The position numbers were made by a program, and so were the translations under genes. DNA of 64,000 nt from Gracilaria gracilis (taxonomy: Eukaryota; Rhodophyta; Florideophyceae; Gracilariales; Gracilariaceae), in assembly GCA_030374805.1 (NCBI GenBank), contig JARGSG010000027.1, forward strand, positions 310,001 to 374,000. The letters run 5' to 3'. Below the pieces are notes generated by a model, which did not search any database, was not told where the DNA came from, and saw only the letters and a program-made list of their open reading frames with translations. Position 1 is the stretch's first letter; each line of letters opens with the position of its first letter. Of the stretch, positions 44,184 to 55,082 are shown piece after piece.

Positions 44184-44420
44184 TTAAGGACGGTGACGGT
44201 AGACGGATCCACCGTTTCCCTGAAGTTGCCTGTGGCGTGGATGCACCTCAAATAGCACGTACACCTTCTTGCCGCGCCGCACCAACCTACACGCGTTGCA
44301 CCGTCGCCGCAGCGCGGAAACCACCTTGAAGGCGCGCGCAGGAGCGTCGGTAAGCGCCGCGGCTGCAATGGAGCCCGGCGCAATGGCGGAGCGGAACAAT
44401 GCCCATATCTTGTTGAAAAG
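44184..44420 (-). pseudogene. Mitochondrial-type ribosomal protein bL36, decayed
   Basis: The C-terminal part reads FKVVSALRRRCNACRLVRRG then KKVYVLFEVHPRHRQLQG, matching the small ribosomal protein bL36 (C-x2-C, then C and H as zinc ligands, ending RHxQxQG). A preceding segment MFRSAIAPGSIAAAALT has the character of a mitochondrial presequence. The third Cys ligand is Phe here, and no ATG stands in phase before the presequence: the likely start reads ATA-TGG. Both suggest a pseudogene, although bL36 forms without zinc ligands exist. The frame runs 10-15 residues past the usual end. Confidence 0.6.
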
Positions 44421-44730
44421 CGAAAGGAGGATTGGAGATGATACACAGGACTAGTCTCTGGTGGGCGGGGTTCAATTTGACACATAAATAATTGCTAGTG
44501 TGCATCAGTCTGATTACTTTGTGTCGTTGTAGTTGATACAAAAGTATGGCATTGCACGCTTCCACCTGCCACGCGTGCAGTGTGTAAACGATAGCTGCCG
44601 CGTTCGCAAACCGCCTTCATAAGGTGTCCATCGCCTCCGAGCCAGAAGCTGCAGTTCGCGCTCCATCGCGAATGCACCCCATTCGTGGCGTTTGTCTTTC
44701 TTAAGCTTCCTCGCGTCGGGTCGCTCAAAC

Positions 44731-46059
44731 ATGGTCGCTGCTGCGCTCGGCGATATCGCCGGCGAGCTCATGCAAGATGAGTCGCTGGACCAAGAAATCC
44801 TCCACGCGCCCGTCGACGAGTTAATCATGCGCATGCGCTTGTTAGAGGCTGAGGTGAAGGTGCTTCGTAGCGAGAGTCAGCGTCTCACACAAGAGAAGAA
44901 TCACACCACGGAGAAGATCGGTCTCAACACAGACAAAGTCAAGCTTAACAAGCAGCTTCCGTATCTGGTCGGAAATATCGTCTAGATTCTTGATATCGAG
45001 GAAGAGGATGAGGAGGATGGTGCTAACGTCGATCTTGACTCGCAGCACAAGGGCAAGGCTGTCGTCCTCAAAACTTTGACTAGACAGACTATACTCCCGC
45101 CTGTGATTGGATTTGTTCCGACGGAAGAGCTCAAGCCGAGCGACCTGGTTGGCGTCAACAAACATTCCTAACTTATTCTGAGAAAACTGCCTGCAGAGTA
45201 CGACTCGCGAGTCAAGGTCATAGAGGTTCACGAGAAGCTCATAGAGTCGTACGCAAACGTCGATGGAGTTGAAAAGCATATCTAAGAGCTTGTAGAAGCC
45301 GTTGTACTACCATTAACTGAAAAGGAGCGTTTCGATGCCGTCGGAATTCGACCGCCGAAGGACGTGCTTATGTATGGCCCTCCCGGTGTTGGAAACATGC
45401 TTTTAGCTCGTGCGTGTGCTGCGCAGGAAAACCCTACGTTCTTCAAATTTGCGGGTCCACAACTTGTGCAGATGTTCATTGGCGATGGTGCACACCTCGT
45501 GCGTGATGCTTTTGCACTGGCGAATGAAAAGGGTCCAAGCCTTATCTTTATTGATGAGTTGGATGCCATTGGTACCAAGCAATTTGATTCCGAGCTCAGT
45601 GGCGATCAGGAGGTGCAGAGAACTATGTTTGAGTTGCTCAATCAACTTGACGGCTTTTCTTCCGATGACAATATCAAGGTGGTTACTGCCACTAATCGCG
45701 TGGATATTCTGGATATGGCGTTACTGAGGTCCAGCCGAATTGACAGAAAGATTGTGTTTGTGTTACCAGGCAAAAGTGCGCGAACGATTATCCTGCAGAT
45801 TCATTCTCGAAAGATGAATGTGAACAAGGATGTCAACTTCAGAGAGATTGCTGCGCAATGTCAGCAATTTAACTCTGCGCAGTTGAAGGGGGTGACAGTT
45901 GAGGCGGGTATGTTGGCTTTGACAAATGATCGTGACGAGATTTTTCATGAGGACTTTGTTGAAGGTGTATCGGCTGTGCAGGCGAAGAAGAAGGGCTCGT
46001 TGCATTACTATTCCTTAACAACGTTTTTTACTATCAATCGTGCTGTGCGCTTTGACTAG
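44731..46059 (+). pseudogene. RPT5: 26S proteasome regulatory AAA ATPase Rpt5 (PSMC3), pseudogene
   Basis: Nearly full-length relic of the Rpt5 ATPase of the proteasome base, which unfolds substrates. ATG 44731 begins MVAAALGDIAGELMQDESL; coiled-coil helices follow (LLEAEVKVLRSESQRLTQ); then [18 protein letters not shown] of the OB domain; the AAA module with [40 protein letters not shown]; Walker [27 protein letters not shown]; and C-terminal [19 protein letters not shown]. The P-loop GTGKT is changed to GVGNM, removing the ATP-binding Lys. Three in-frame stops lie before the AAA module (TAG about 44983, two TAA). No intron is visible. It ends about 13 codons beyond the usual terminus. Confidence 0.93.
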
Positions 46060-46061
46060 AA

Positions 46062-46205
46062 TGGATGCCAGCAGGTTTGCTTCGCTGGGCCCTTTGAGCG
46101 AGCGGCCCAGCGTATGGCTCGATAGTTTGCAGAAAGAATTGCTGCTCCTCGAAAGTGAGGCGACTGCGCGGCGGCGGATGCAACGAGGCGCACTGAATGC
46201 GTAAG
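46062..46205 (+). other. Short open frame between Rpt5 and ALG11 relics
   Basis: ATG 46062 opens 47 codons beginning MDASRFASLGPLSERPS and containing VWLDSLQKELLLLESEA, an amphipathic-helix-like composition, ending in TAA. It may be a fragment of a decayed gene. Minus-strand frames over 46056-46618 are the alternative reading; neither is recognisable. Confidence 0.2.
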
Positions 46206-46424
46206 TGAAAGCTCACTGCCGCCCCACAGCTGCAGCAGTTTGCCGTGTGCTATACAGACTTTTAAGACACGCTGTACTTGCGGAATGTCCGACTGATCGT
46301 CGCCCGTGCTAGCTCCCACCTCTCTCTTCGGCTCCCGTAATTCTCGCCACATTTTGTCGCGCGGCACCTTCTTCTCCGGCCTGTCTTTTTCTTTCTTGAG
46401 CGCGCTCGAGCTTGGAGTTGCTGA

Positions 46425-47853
46425 ATGCGTACAGGCCCGCTTTGTTGTTTTTTGGCACCAAAATGTTCTCGCTGGTTAACGATTGGTGTTCTCTTGGCAA
46501 CCGGCTTGACAGGATGGTTTCTCACTATGCGTTTTTGTACCAATGCGGTGCTTTTGGTGCTGTTGGCATTTCTGGGATTTTGCAAGAACCTGCGTCGAAA
46601 GGGCAAGGATCTCATCAAGCTTCGACACCGACCGATCTCGATTGGATTTTTGCACCCGCACAGTCTTGAAGGTGGTGGCGGGGAACGCGTTATCTGGTGC
46701 GCAGTACTCGCACTGAAGAAGTTGTAGCGACACAGTCACATGATGGTATACTCTGCATGAAAGAGAGCGGTCGTAAGCGTTTCAAACGCAGTGGAAAAGC
46801 CTCGCTAGCGATTTGGTTCGCAGTTAGGACTGTACCTGTTTGAGATTTGTTTCGAACCGGTTGATATATCGCAGCTTGCTCCTCTAGTTGATGGCTTTAG
46901 ATATTCCCGTTTCTCGCTGTTGCTCCAGGCTTTGGGTGCTTTGCGTATGGGTGCCAAGGTTTATGCAAAACAGCCGGTTGAACTTGTTGTGGACACCATC
47001 AATCGGAGCTTCGCTTTGATTGTGCCCAAGCTGCTGGGCGCTGAGGCGATTGCATACGTATATGACCCTACCATCTCACCCGAAATGCTTTGTTTGGTAC
47101 GCTCAAGAAAGAAGCACTTTACTAGCGACGCGAGCACTACTTCTTCGCGCGTTAAAACGGTTGTGAAGGTGGGCTGCTACAAGCTGTTCGCCATGTCGTA
47201 CGTCTTGACAGCACGATTTGTGAATATCAAAGTGGCGAGTTCGAGCTGGACTGCTTCGCACTTGCGCGCACTTTGAAGTAAGCGAATCCACCGCATCTTC
47301 CCCTGTGCAAGTTGGATATGCAGCTGAACGATGTAGAACGAGAGCACGGGGTTGATTGTGTCTCTAGGATAGTTTTGCGCCGAGAAAAACTATGAGCTGC
47401 AGTTGCAGATGATGTGTGTGTTGCGCGACAAGCACGCGGACGTGAAGTGCAGACTGGTGCTGATCGGAGGCGCGCGCAATGACAGGGATCACCAACGCAC
47501 CGCAAGGCCACGCAGAGCGCGGAGGAAGAAGGGTTTGCGGTGACATTGTGATAAACGCGCCCAGCAAGAAAGTGCAGAGCACGCTGAAGCCCGCATGGGT
47601 GGGAGTTCACACGATGCGCGACGAGCACTTTGGCATCTCGGTGGTGGAGCTGCAGGCACACAGGCTGGTGTTGGTGGTATACCGCAGCAGTGGCGTGGAG
47701 AGCCACATCGTGCGCGATGGGAGCAAAGGGCTGCTGGTGATCTCGGCCGAAAAGTACGCCGTCGCGGTGGCGGCCGTGATGCGCGACGACGCAACGGGGG
47801 CGCGGCTTCGCGGAGCTTGGGTTGACGCGAGGCGGAGATTTGTTCGGATGTGA
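46425..47853 (+). pseudogene. ALG11: ALG11 alpha-1,2-mannosyltransferase, pseudogene
   Basis: ALG11 adds two alpha-1,2 mannoses to the dolichol-linked oligosaccharide on the cytosolic face of the ER. The relic starts with a membrane-anchor region (VLLVLLAFLGFCKNLRRKGK), then ISIGFLHPHSLEGGGGERVI, the glycosyltransferase glycine loop. After stops around 46725-46830, SRFSLLLQALGALRMGAKVY, ELVVDTINRSFALIVPKLLG and AYVYDPTISPEML follow in the same phase. In other phases come LVLIGGARNDRDHQR (about 47455) and finally VGVHTMRDEHFGISVVELQA with the donor-binding Glu region (47605-47660). At least four breaks; no introns evident. Confidence 0.9.
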
Positions 47854-48137
47854 CCTTGACGGCATTAGTAATACACAGGAGTAGTGAGACGGAGTGCAAC
47901 CGGGGAACGGATGGAGTCTGAGCAGTGAGCATCAGCAGGCAGAAATAAGTTCCGACGACTGTCCTGATCGAACTGCTCTGATTGGCTTCCAGTTGATCGG
48001 TATACGCACCATGAAATATGTACACATAAAGAGAGTGAGAGCCATTTGAACTCCAATTACATTCAGAGTAACACAGTTCAATCCGATTACACCATTCAGA
48101 CTACACTCATTATTTTTAAAATATTTCTTGTAGGGCT
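47854..48137. other. No recognisable gene
   Basis: About 280 bp between the ALG11 relic and the AT-rich inverted-repeat element. Nothing identifiable. Confidence 0.45.
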
Positions 48138-48546
48138 AGTGGAAATCCGTGATACAGGTTGGATATTGATATGATGTCTCTGTAGGACGTAAGATGAGAA
48201 TGAAATTTTTATCGTACAGATATGAAAGATATGTAGAAATTATACAATTCCGATAACTTTTGATATACTCCGGACAGGTAATTGATATATATGTGATATA
48301 TCTTTGGTATTATTTCCCACATTTGCGATATAAGTGCGATATATTCTGAAATTTACCATATCAAACCTCCCTCAAAAGTATATCCTAAATACATCGGATC
48401 CATATCAAGACATTTCGTGAAACTCACGCAAATATGATATTTAATTAAACAATATACTAAAAACGTATCTCAATTGTATCATAGCTTTACAAATTCGGCT
48501 TCAAACATATCCAACTCATATCACATGTGTATCTTAGATTTCCACT
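48138..48546. repeat. AT-rich MITE-like element with inverted ends
   Basis: The left end AGTGGAAATCCGTGATACA and the right end TGTGTATCTTAGATTTCCACT are imperfect inverted repeats of about 20 bp enclosing 409 bp of AT-rich sequence full of GATATAT-type words and no frame. A second inverted pair, GGCTAGTGG (48134-48142) and CCACTAGCC (48572-48580), lies just outside and could be the true ends of a slightly longer unit. It cuts the Pif1 relic at its C-terminal side. Confidence 0.6.
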
Positions 48547-48584
48547 GGGCAACTTTTGATACCACTAGCCTTGTACCTGGGGTA

Positions 48585-49620
48585 ATTGAACGAATTTTCT
48601 TGTCAAGAGTACTGCAGCACCCACTTTGACGATTATCACATCAGGAGCAGCATTTTCCGCCTTTCTTGAAGCATTTGTTTAGAACCGTAACCCTCCGAAA
48701 TGTTTGAGACATATACATGTCCTGGGCGTGGCAGTCATATGCTCTTCCTGGAAAGCTTTCAAGAACTTTCCTGTTAAATTCTGATACCTTAGTGCGATAC
48801 AGGAACAGTTTAGTGTGTTTCTTACATGGCTTCGTAGCTGCCATATTGGTGGTGTTGATTTTCATTATATCATCTTCTGTTACCTTTCCAAGCCGCACAC
48901 GTTGAAGAATGGAAAGGAAAACTGCGTCGCTGACCTGTCGATGACTGTGTGACAAAACAGAAGCTATTCCTGTATCGAAGCCACCAAATGTGAGAGACCA
49001 TGGTCGAGAGAGGTGCGCATATTTGTTTTCAGATCGAAGAGAACCTTGTTGTTCAACCGGTCCCAATTGAAACATATCCGCCACCAACACTACTTGACGG
49101 CCTCCAAATGGTAACGCGCAGTCAATATCGTTTTGGGCCAGGTATCGGAGGACAGAATCAATGGCCTCCAAGGTTTTCGAAGTTAGGAGAAAAACTTCCT
49201 CGATTACTAGTACTTCCACTTTACGGAGTTGCTCCATTCTCCATTTCGATATCTTCACCTCCTCTAGGAGCTTTTCTTTCGATACAGCCCAGTTAGCGTA
49301 TATTCCAAAAACAGAACTGACAGTTCGTCCTCCAATTTCTCTGCAAGCCTGGTACGTATGTGCACAAGCCGTGACTATAGGGTACCCACCAAAGCTCTTG
49401 GGAGCGTAAATAAGCATCTGTTGAACTAACCATGACTTTCCACTACCTGCACATCCAAGAAGAGCAATAGATTTTCCGTTCATGAATTCTTGTAATGTAC
49501 GTTCGGCAGCAAGTCGGCCATTGGGTCCTTGGCTTTTCGAAGCGTGTAGTGTCTTCAGAACGTAAGCAGAAAGTCAGACAGAATCTTTTTCTCCATTGAT
49601 CTGCAATAGAGATGTGAAAA
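48585..49620 (-). pseudogene. Pif1-type helicase, N-terminal (ATPase) half
   Basis: Transposon-type Pif1 helicase with motif I GCAGSGKSWLVQQM (49456 downwards), TACAHTYQACREIGGRTVSS, motif II VEVLVIEEVFLL, motif III GGRQVVLVADMFQLGPV and a motif IV area SVLSHSHRQVSDAVFL. Upstream of ATG 49483 the phase continues (RLAAERTLQEFMNG) past a TGA to about 49620. After a frameshift near 48660 the reading VIIVKVGAAVLLTRKF continues to about 48585, where the AT-rich element begins; motifs V-VI are missing. It is divergent from the KDZ transposase at 50.2-53.7 kb and may be a cargo gene of that element. Confidence 0.88.
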
Positions 49621-50196
49621 GAGAGGGACAAAAGAAGCCCGAAAGAATGCACCACAATGCTTCGGGAGATGGCATGCACATCACTTCTGAGGATCTGCAA
49701 TGGGGTTTGTAAGGATGTTCAGTCAGTAGTTTTCTAGGCTTTTGGCGCCAAGTTCATTCCTTCCCGTATCCCGAACTCTGTTCCACGATTGATTCTTAAT
49801 GTCTTCGTGATCCAAATGCTGTGGTTCGGTGCGTGATTAATTCCATATTTAGATTACATGCCAGGCCAAAATTTACAGTGCGCTTCTTCCATCAAGGTAC
49901 CAACTAATTATTGGTTTTAGAGACCTACATTACAGTATTAATGACCGGCTTCTGTCGATGAATCTCCCAAATTGTGAGAGATTTTGAAAAAGAGCATCAC
50001 TAGCTTTACAGAAGGATTTGAAAGTTTCTTCTCGAAGTTGTAGATGTAGGCAAGGTAGATACCGTCATAATTCAAGAATTTGGTCATAGGGGCTGTCAAA
50101 CATACTGGGGTATTCGTATATCACTTGTGTCATCGTTCACCTTTCCATTTTCGATTTGTATATTGACGTCCGAAACTCCTGCTTCTCAAAATTTGT
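49621..50196. other. Divergent spacer between Pif1 and KDZ relics
   Basis: About 580 bp without convincing protein. If the two genes belong to one element, their promoters would lie here. AT-rich, no obvious TATA pair. Confidence 0.35.
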
Positions 50197-53100
50197 TTGC
50201 CCAGCTTTTCGCGAATGAATCCGAAGTGGACAGATTCTGATATCCGATCTCTCTCTGTCGCAGTTGGCAGCATAAGTATAAACAATGAGCGCGATGATAC
50301 TCGGCTGGCAATGAATAGAAACTTGCACGGTAACTATCCATTGAATCAAGCATTCCTCGGCCTCCGAGGCCGATCTACCTCTAACAATCAAAGTGATGGA
50401 CAGGACCCAACAAAATATTTTGATCATCGTACAATCGGCTGCATGGAAGCTGCACTGAAAAATTGGCATCCAAGAGACTTTATATCCTATGGAGGGCAGC
50501 ACAACTTATTGACGCTAGAAAGTTTGTGTCTCACTTATGACACAAATGTCCAGCTTAGACCCTGGAACAGAACATAGAAGGAGTGGTCGTCGTCACGTTG
50601 TTGCAGCTATTTATCAGAGACCGAAAATTTCTGCTGCTCTGGAGACACTGTTATAAAGGTTCTTTTGTCATGCCGTAGGAGGTGTTGAACAGGCTTCAGA
50701 GAAAATTGTTGAGCGCATAAAATCGATGTTCAATGGCGTTTTGCTCTCTCTAAGAATAGAGAGAGGGCTGAAAAGTCACCTACAAAAACTCTTACGAAGT
50801 GACGATCGTTCTACCGAGAGCATGTTCGAAATAGTTTGAAATTGTCCCTTGCTTTGCATCTGCACCAGGACCCAGTTCTCACAAGTGGGCATTGATGCAT
50901 GTAGCGCCATGGAGCGACATGTCGTCTGCACATGGACATCAATCGATGGTGATGTTTTCAGCAAATGCATTGGAATGACTCGATTCTGGGTCATTGTGAC
51001 TGATTCAAAAAAAAGAAGATGCATGCATACATTTCGAAAGCTTCCATAACTTTATCGAAGGGATATCAAGAATTTTTGGAGTCGAGCTTTCGAAGGTGGA
51101 GTGGGTCATTGCCGATGTGTACAATTCAGTCTCTGGATGTAGTCATGAGACATATACGTCTCGACCCAATTTTCACATGTTGTTTAAAAACAGAATTTGC
51201 GTGTTGTCAATTGTTTGAAGGTTTGCATCCCGGGACCATCTTCAGATTGTGCCTGTGCGATTCATGCGTGGCGGCTTGTACTTATGTGATTTTTGGGACA
51301 CAGCGTACGATGGAGAATGCACACACACGTTTACTTCAAAAAGAAATACATACTAGTCTCCAAGATGAGAACGATGTTGTGGATGTGGAGAATAATGGCG
51401 AAGTTGAGGCTCAGCAGTTTAGAAACCCTTTTCACATGAAGACCTTGTCACATCTACCCCTACCACCAATCAACTCCTCGAAGGCTATTCAGGTTGATAT
51501 GCAGGCTTGCGAATTAGCATCAGTAGGCCAACCATTTCTCGTACACTCACCAACACGTTGTTCTAAATGTAACAGTCGTAGACGAAAAAGCTCCAAGAAA
51601 ATATGGAACGATGGAGTGCTTATGTGTACAAGAAGACCATGTCCTCTTCACGTAGAGGAATATGAATGCGGTAACCCAGGATGTCGCACAAAAATTCAAC
51701 CAGAAGGGCGAGAACAGTTTGATTTGCTTTCGAATATGTGCACTGCCGGACCTCATGCTTTGTTACGACAGGAGTTAATCGGTGTTGTGATAGGTAATGG
51801 TACATTAAGCAGTCGCTTAAAACAATTTCATTCACAAGTACAAGCCCTCCTGAATGCTGGGTACTTTGCGTTGAACATTTCCGTTCCCTAAGATCAGTTC
51901 AAATCATGCAGGATATGTATGTTTTAATGCTGAAGCTCATGACTCTGAAACCCGATCAAAGGTTGTTTAGTGGCGACACCTGTGAAAATGGTGACGCACC
52001 TATTCCAGTCATATGCATAGACGGGATTCACTAGGGTATATGAAAAGCAAGCTGGTTCTCCTTAAGAACATTTCTCAAAAATGTGAACCACTTTCTAGGT
52101 CGATGGCCAGATCCATGGGAAGCACATATCGTCCACTCATTTGACTCATACGGAAGGAAACAGTTGTGAAGATTTTTTTCAGCCTTGAAAGGAGATATTG
52201 GTACTTGTGCCAGACTTAATGTGAAGGAGTTTGTCATATGTGTCCGAATTTTTTAAGATACTGTTCTAACTCAAGGTTTCTTTAGCGAATCAATATGTGG
52301 GAATACTCTAAATGAAACTTAAATGATATCGGTGAGTTTTATAGTTTATCCTCACTAAGAATGCTTACAAACTCTCTTTTAGATCAATCCGTTCTAATAC
52401 AACGATTTTTAAACCCCGTTCATGAGTTCGTTTCTCATTTCGCAGAAGAAAGGCTGAAGCTCCTTCACATTATTGGATCAGAACCTCGTTCTATCAAGAC
52501 CATTATATCACATAAGCTGAATGTGTTGCGAAATGAATGTGGTCTACACAGCTCAGGGATACCATGGTTGAGTTAGGGCCCGTTCAGTTCCGAAAGAGAG
52601 AAAGGCCCTCCAAAGGAGTTGTTCCGTATGTTTTTATGTTTCTGAAAGGCCCAATATGTCAGTTTGTTCGTTCATCTGATCTTTCTTCAGTTCAAAGACT
52701 GGCAAATACATGTCTCGACCACAATATACAAAAAAAGTGTGGTGGGTCTGCGAAACCCAAAATATCTTCTGAATGGGGTTTAAGGAACGAGCATACTATC
52801 AAGTTCGAGATTGCTTCAAGCAGGATTGCCGACAATTGTAGAAATTGAACAACACAAGTCCGAAGAAATGAGCAGAAGAATGCGGTCTGTGTTTGGTAAC
52901 ACACTCATTAGCTGCCTTCAATGTGTACACAAGTTTTACAGATATTATAAATATCCAATATGAAAAAGCCCCGCGTACTGGCATGCAAAAGAGTGGGGTA
53001 CCAATGAGAAGACCCACCTTTTAGAACGCATGCGTCTAAAGTACCCACATCTTGAAAATGGAAGGGTACGAAGCTTTGATGAAGCGTATTGTACAGGAAA

Positions 53101-53704
53101 CTATTTTCCTGGTCGTTATCAGGTTCGATCGTCGCCATTCAATAGAGAAGAATTGAAGAATTCGGACAGCGAACGGTTTGGTTTATGTGCAAAGAATTAT
53201 TTACAAGCGCAAAACAGCTTTGCTTCTGAGGCAATGACAATATTATGTGCATTTGCCAGTCCTATAACTTTTGGAACCAAAGTTTTATATCGAAATGAAG
53301 CACCAAAAATTGTCTTAGATATGATTATATCCCGATTTGCTGAGATTCCAAGATTTCTGGTTTATGATTTCTCTTGTGGTCTCTACAATGCATGTGTTCA
53401 TTCCCTTTGGTGGGCTTTGGAAGAAACCACTATTGTAAGTGACAAGTTCTACATTGGAAATCATAAAAATTGTTCCCCTAGCTTTGATCCGAGAGCATAT
53501 TACGAACTCGACAGCAAAAATACTTTGTCACAAGAGCAACGTAATAATAGAATAAGACTTATTTCGACGTCTATTAGAAATGGTGGTCATCAGTACTACA
53601 TTACATTGTTAGCCTTTCAAGCAATAATTCAAAATATTAGGGCTAAGGCGCAGCTGACAAAAATTTTCGGGAAAGAGAAAGTTTGGTTTCTGAACCCGAC
53701 TTAG
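50197..53704 (+). pseudogene. KDZ-type (Kyakuja-Dileera-Zisupton) transposase
   Basis: A large plus-strand relic in several phases: 50197-50577, 51019-51891, 52361-52848 and 52860-53704. The middle holds a Cys cluster, RCSKCNSRRRKSSKK, LMCTRRPCPLHVEEYECGNP and GCRTKIQPEG, like the CxC modules that accompany KDZ transposases. The last frame has the catalytic signature: VLYRNEAPKIVLDMIISRF, RFLVYDFSCGLYNAC (catalytic Asp and CxxC-type Cys), DKFYIGNHKNCSPSF and ELDSKNTLSQEQRNNRIR with the EQ pair. Breaks at about 50.58-51.02 kb and 51.9-52.36 kb contain only pieces. Terminal repeats were not located. Confidence 0.82.
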
Positions 53705-53994
53705 AGTGGTGCTACTTTCACTGCTGGGGAATGAATTAAGAATGATCCGCATTCGCTCTGATACTCATGGATTTATGTAGCGAGACATATATGTCCCGGC
53801 TCCTGGAAAATGGTAAAGCTTAAAATAATACTCGAGAAATACGTCAAACTTAACTGTTTTCAGAAAAAAATGGTCATTCGCATTGCATTGCGTTAAAGTG
53901 TGATGTACTGTTCTTTGTTTCTTGTCGTTTCTTAAACACATTTATTTGATGGTTTTCTTCTGTTTTTTGCTTCTGCTTGTGCGTCTACGTGATA
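53705..53994. other. No recognisable gene
   Basis: About 290 bp between the KDZ relic and the first BRCA2-like coding sequence. Composition changes abruptly near 53990 from AT-rich to GC-rich, which is probably the edge of the KDZ element. No inverted repeat was matched. Confidence 0.4.
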
Positions 53995-54317
53995 GTCCAC
54001 GTCACTCGCCGCCGTCACGGCTGCGCATGTCGTTGGTGCTGCGCGCACCGACGCCATCAACGCTATGCAGCCCGCGCTCAGCCTCACGCCCGAACGCTCG
54101 CACGCTGCGCTCTTCATGCGGCACCCTACCGCAGAACGCACCGCGCGTTCCATGCTGTCGTCGCCGCCGCTGCCGCCACCACCTCTGCCACCACCGCTTC
54201 AGTCGCCGCTTCTGCTGTCGCGCGTTTTGGCAGCGCGCCCGCCATGTCACCTGTTGGCTGCCGGGGCCGTCACCCCAACTGCTGTGCCGCCGCCACCGCT
54301 TCCGCCACCGCCGCAGC

Positions 54318-54800
54318 TGTTCGTGGCCACAGTGGTGGCAGCGGGCACATCTCGGGGGGCCCTGTCACCTGCGCGAACGAGGAAGAACGCCAGTACGCTG
54401 TGACCGCCGCCCAAGCCATTGCGCCGGCCTCGCCGATGACGCCGCATCATCTGTGCTCAGCGCGATCGCTGTTCGCCGCGTCCACGCCCAACTCCACCAC
54501 ACCGCCGTCGCCACCGCCGCCGCCACTTCTTGCGCTCTTCGCCACAGCGTCGGGAAAGCCGCGGCGCCACCGCCGCCCGTGCTCTTCAATACGGCGTCGG
54601 AAAAGCTGTTGGCGCCGTCGACGCAGCCGATGTTCACCACGGGCTCGGGCAAGCCAGTGCCGCCGCCATCAGGACCGCTGTTCACCATGGGCGCGGGCAA
54701 GCCCCTGCCGCTTGCGCCGCCACCGTGCCCACCTGCCTTCAGCGAGCGGGGCCTGCGCAAGCGCCCCATGTCTCTGTTCTCCTCCGCGTCCCCCTACAGA
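54318..54800 (+). repeat. Array of BRC-type motifs with 48-bp (16-residue) period
   Basis: FxTASGK-like motifs start at about 54535 (LFATASGK), 54582 (LFNTASEK), 54630 (MFTTGSGK), 54678 (LFTMGAGK), 54732 (AFSERGLRK, degenerate) and 54774 (LFSSASGK once the foldback insertion is discounted), so the spacing is close to 48 bp. Weaker relatives stand at 54318 (LFVAT) and 54468 (LFAAST), and one more at 55270 (LFATAS). Classical BRC repeats bind Rad51 through FxxA; here the units are short and packed head to tail with Pro-rich spacers. Confidence 0.65.
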
Positions 54801-55082
54801 CTTCGAATATGGCCCAAATATGGCCGAGATATGGCCGAAATGTGGCCGTTTCCCTCGAAAAGTTGTGAGAACGTTTAAAAAGCGGAGATAAACAAGTTTC
54901 ATTTTTCTTCATATCGCCAAAAATGGCCTAAATGTGGCCTAAATATGGCTGAAGTGTACACGTGTCAGTTGGAGAAAGTACTTATTTTCCGTAGTTACAC
55001 GTTCTCTGAAAAATTCGAGCTAAACGGCCATATTTGGGCCATATTTGGGCCATATTTGGGCCATATTCGAGGTTTATAGGGG
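54791..55082. mobile_element. Foldback/MITE element inserted in a BRC motif
   Basis: A 292-bp element with ends CCCCTACAGACTTCGAATAT and ATATTCGAGGTTTATAGGGG. The inverted repeats extend about 83 bp at roughly 80% identity and each contain tandem ATATGGCC(C/G)AA-type 12-mers, four per arm. It is flanked by TC on both sides (54789-54790 and 55083-55084). Removing it with one TC restores a continuous FSSASGKG coding motif, so the boundaries and the 2-bp target duplication are well supported. It encodes nothing. Confidence 0.88.

Noticed and set aside
54365..54902. Minus-strand frames of up to 134 codons opposite the BRC array.
   Set aside because: Gly/Arg-rich mirror images of the Pro/Ala-rich plus-strand sequence and of the foldback element.
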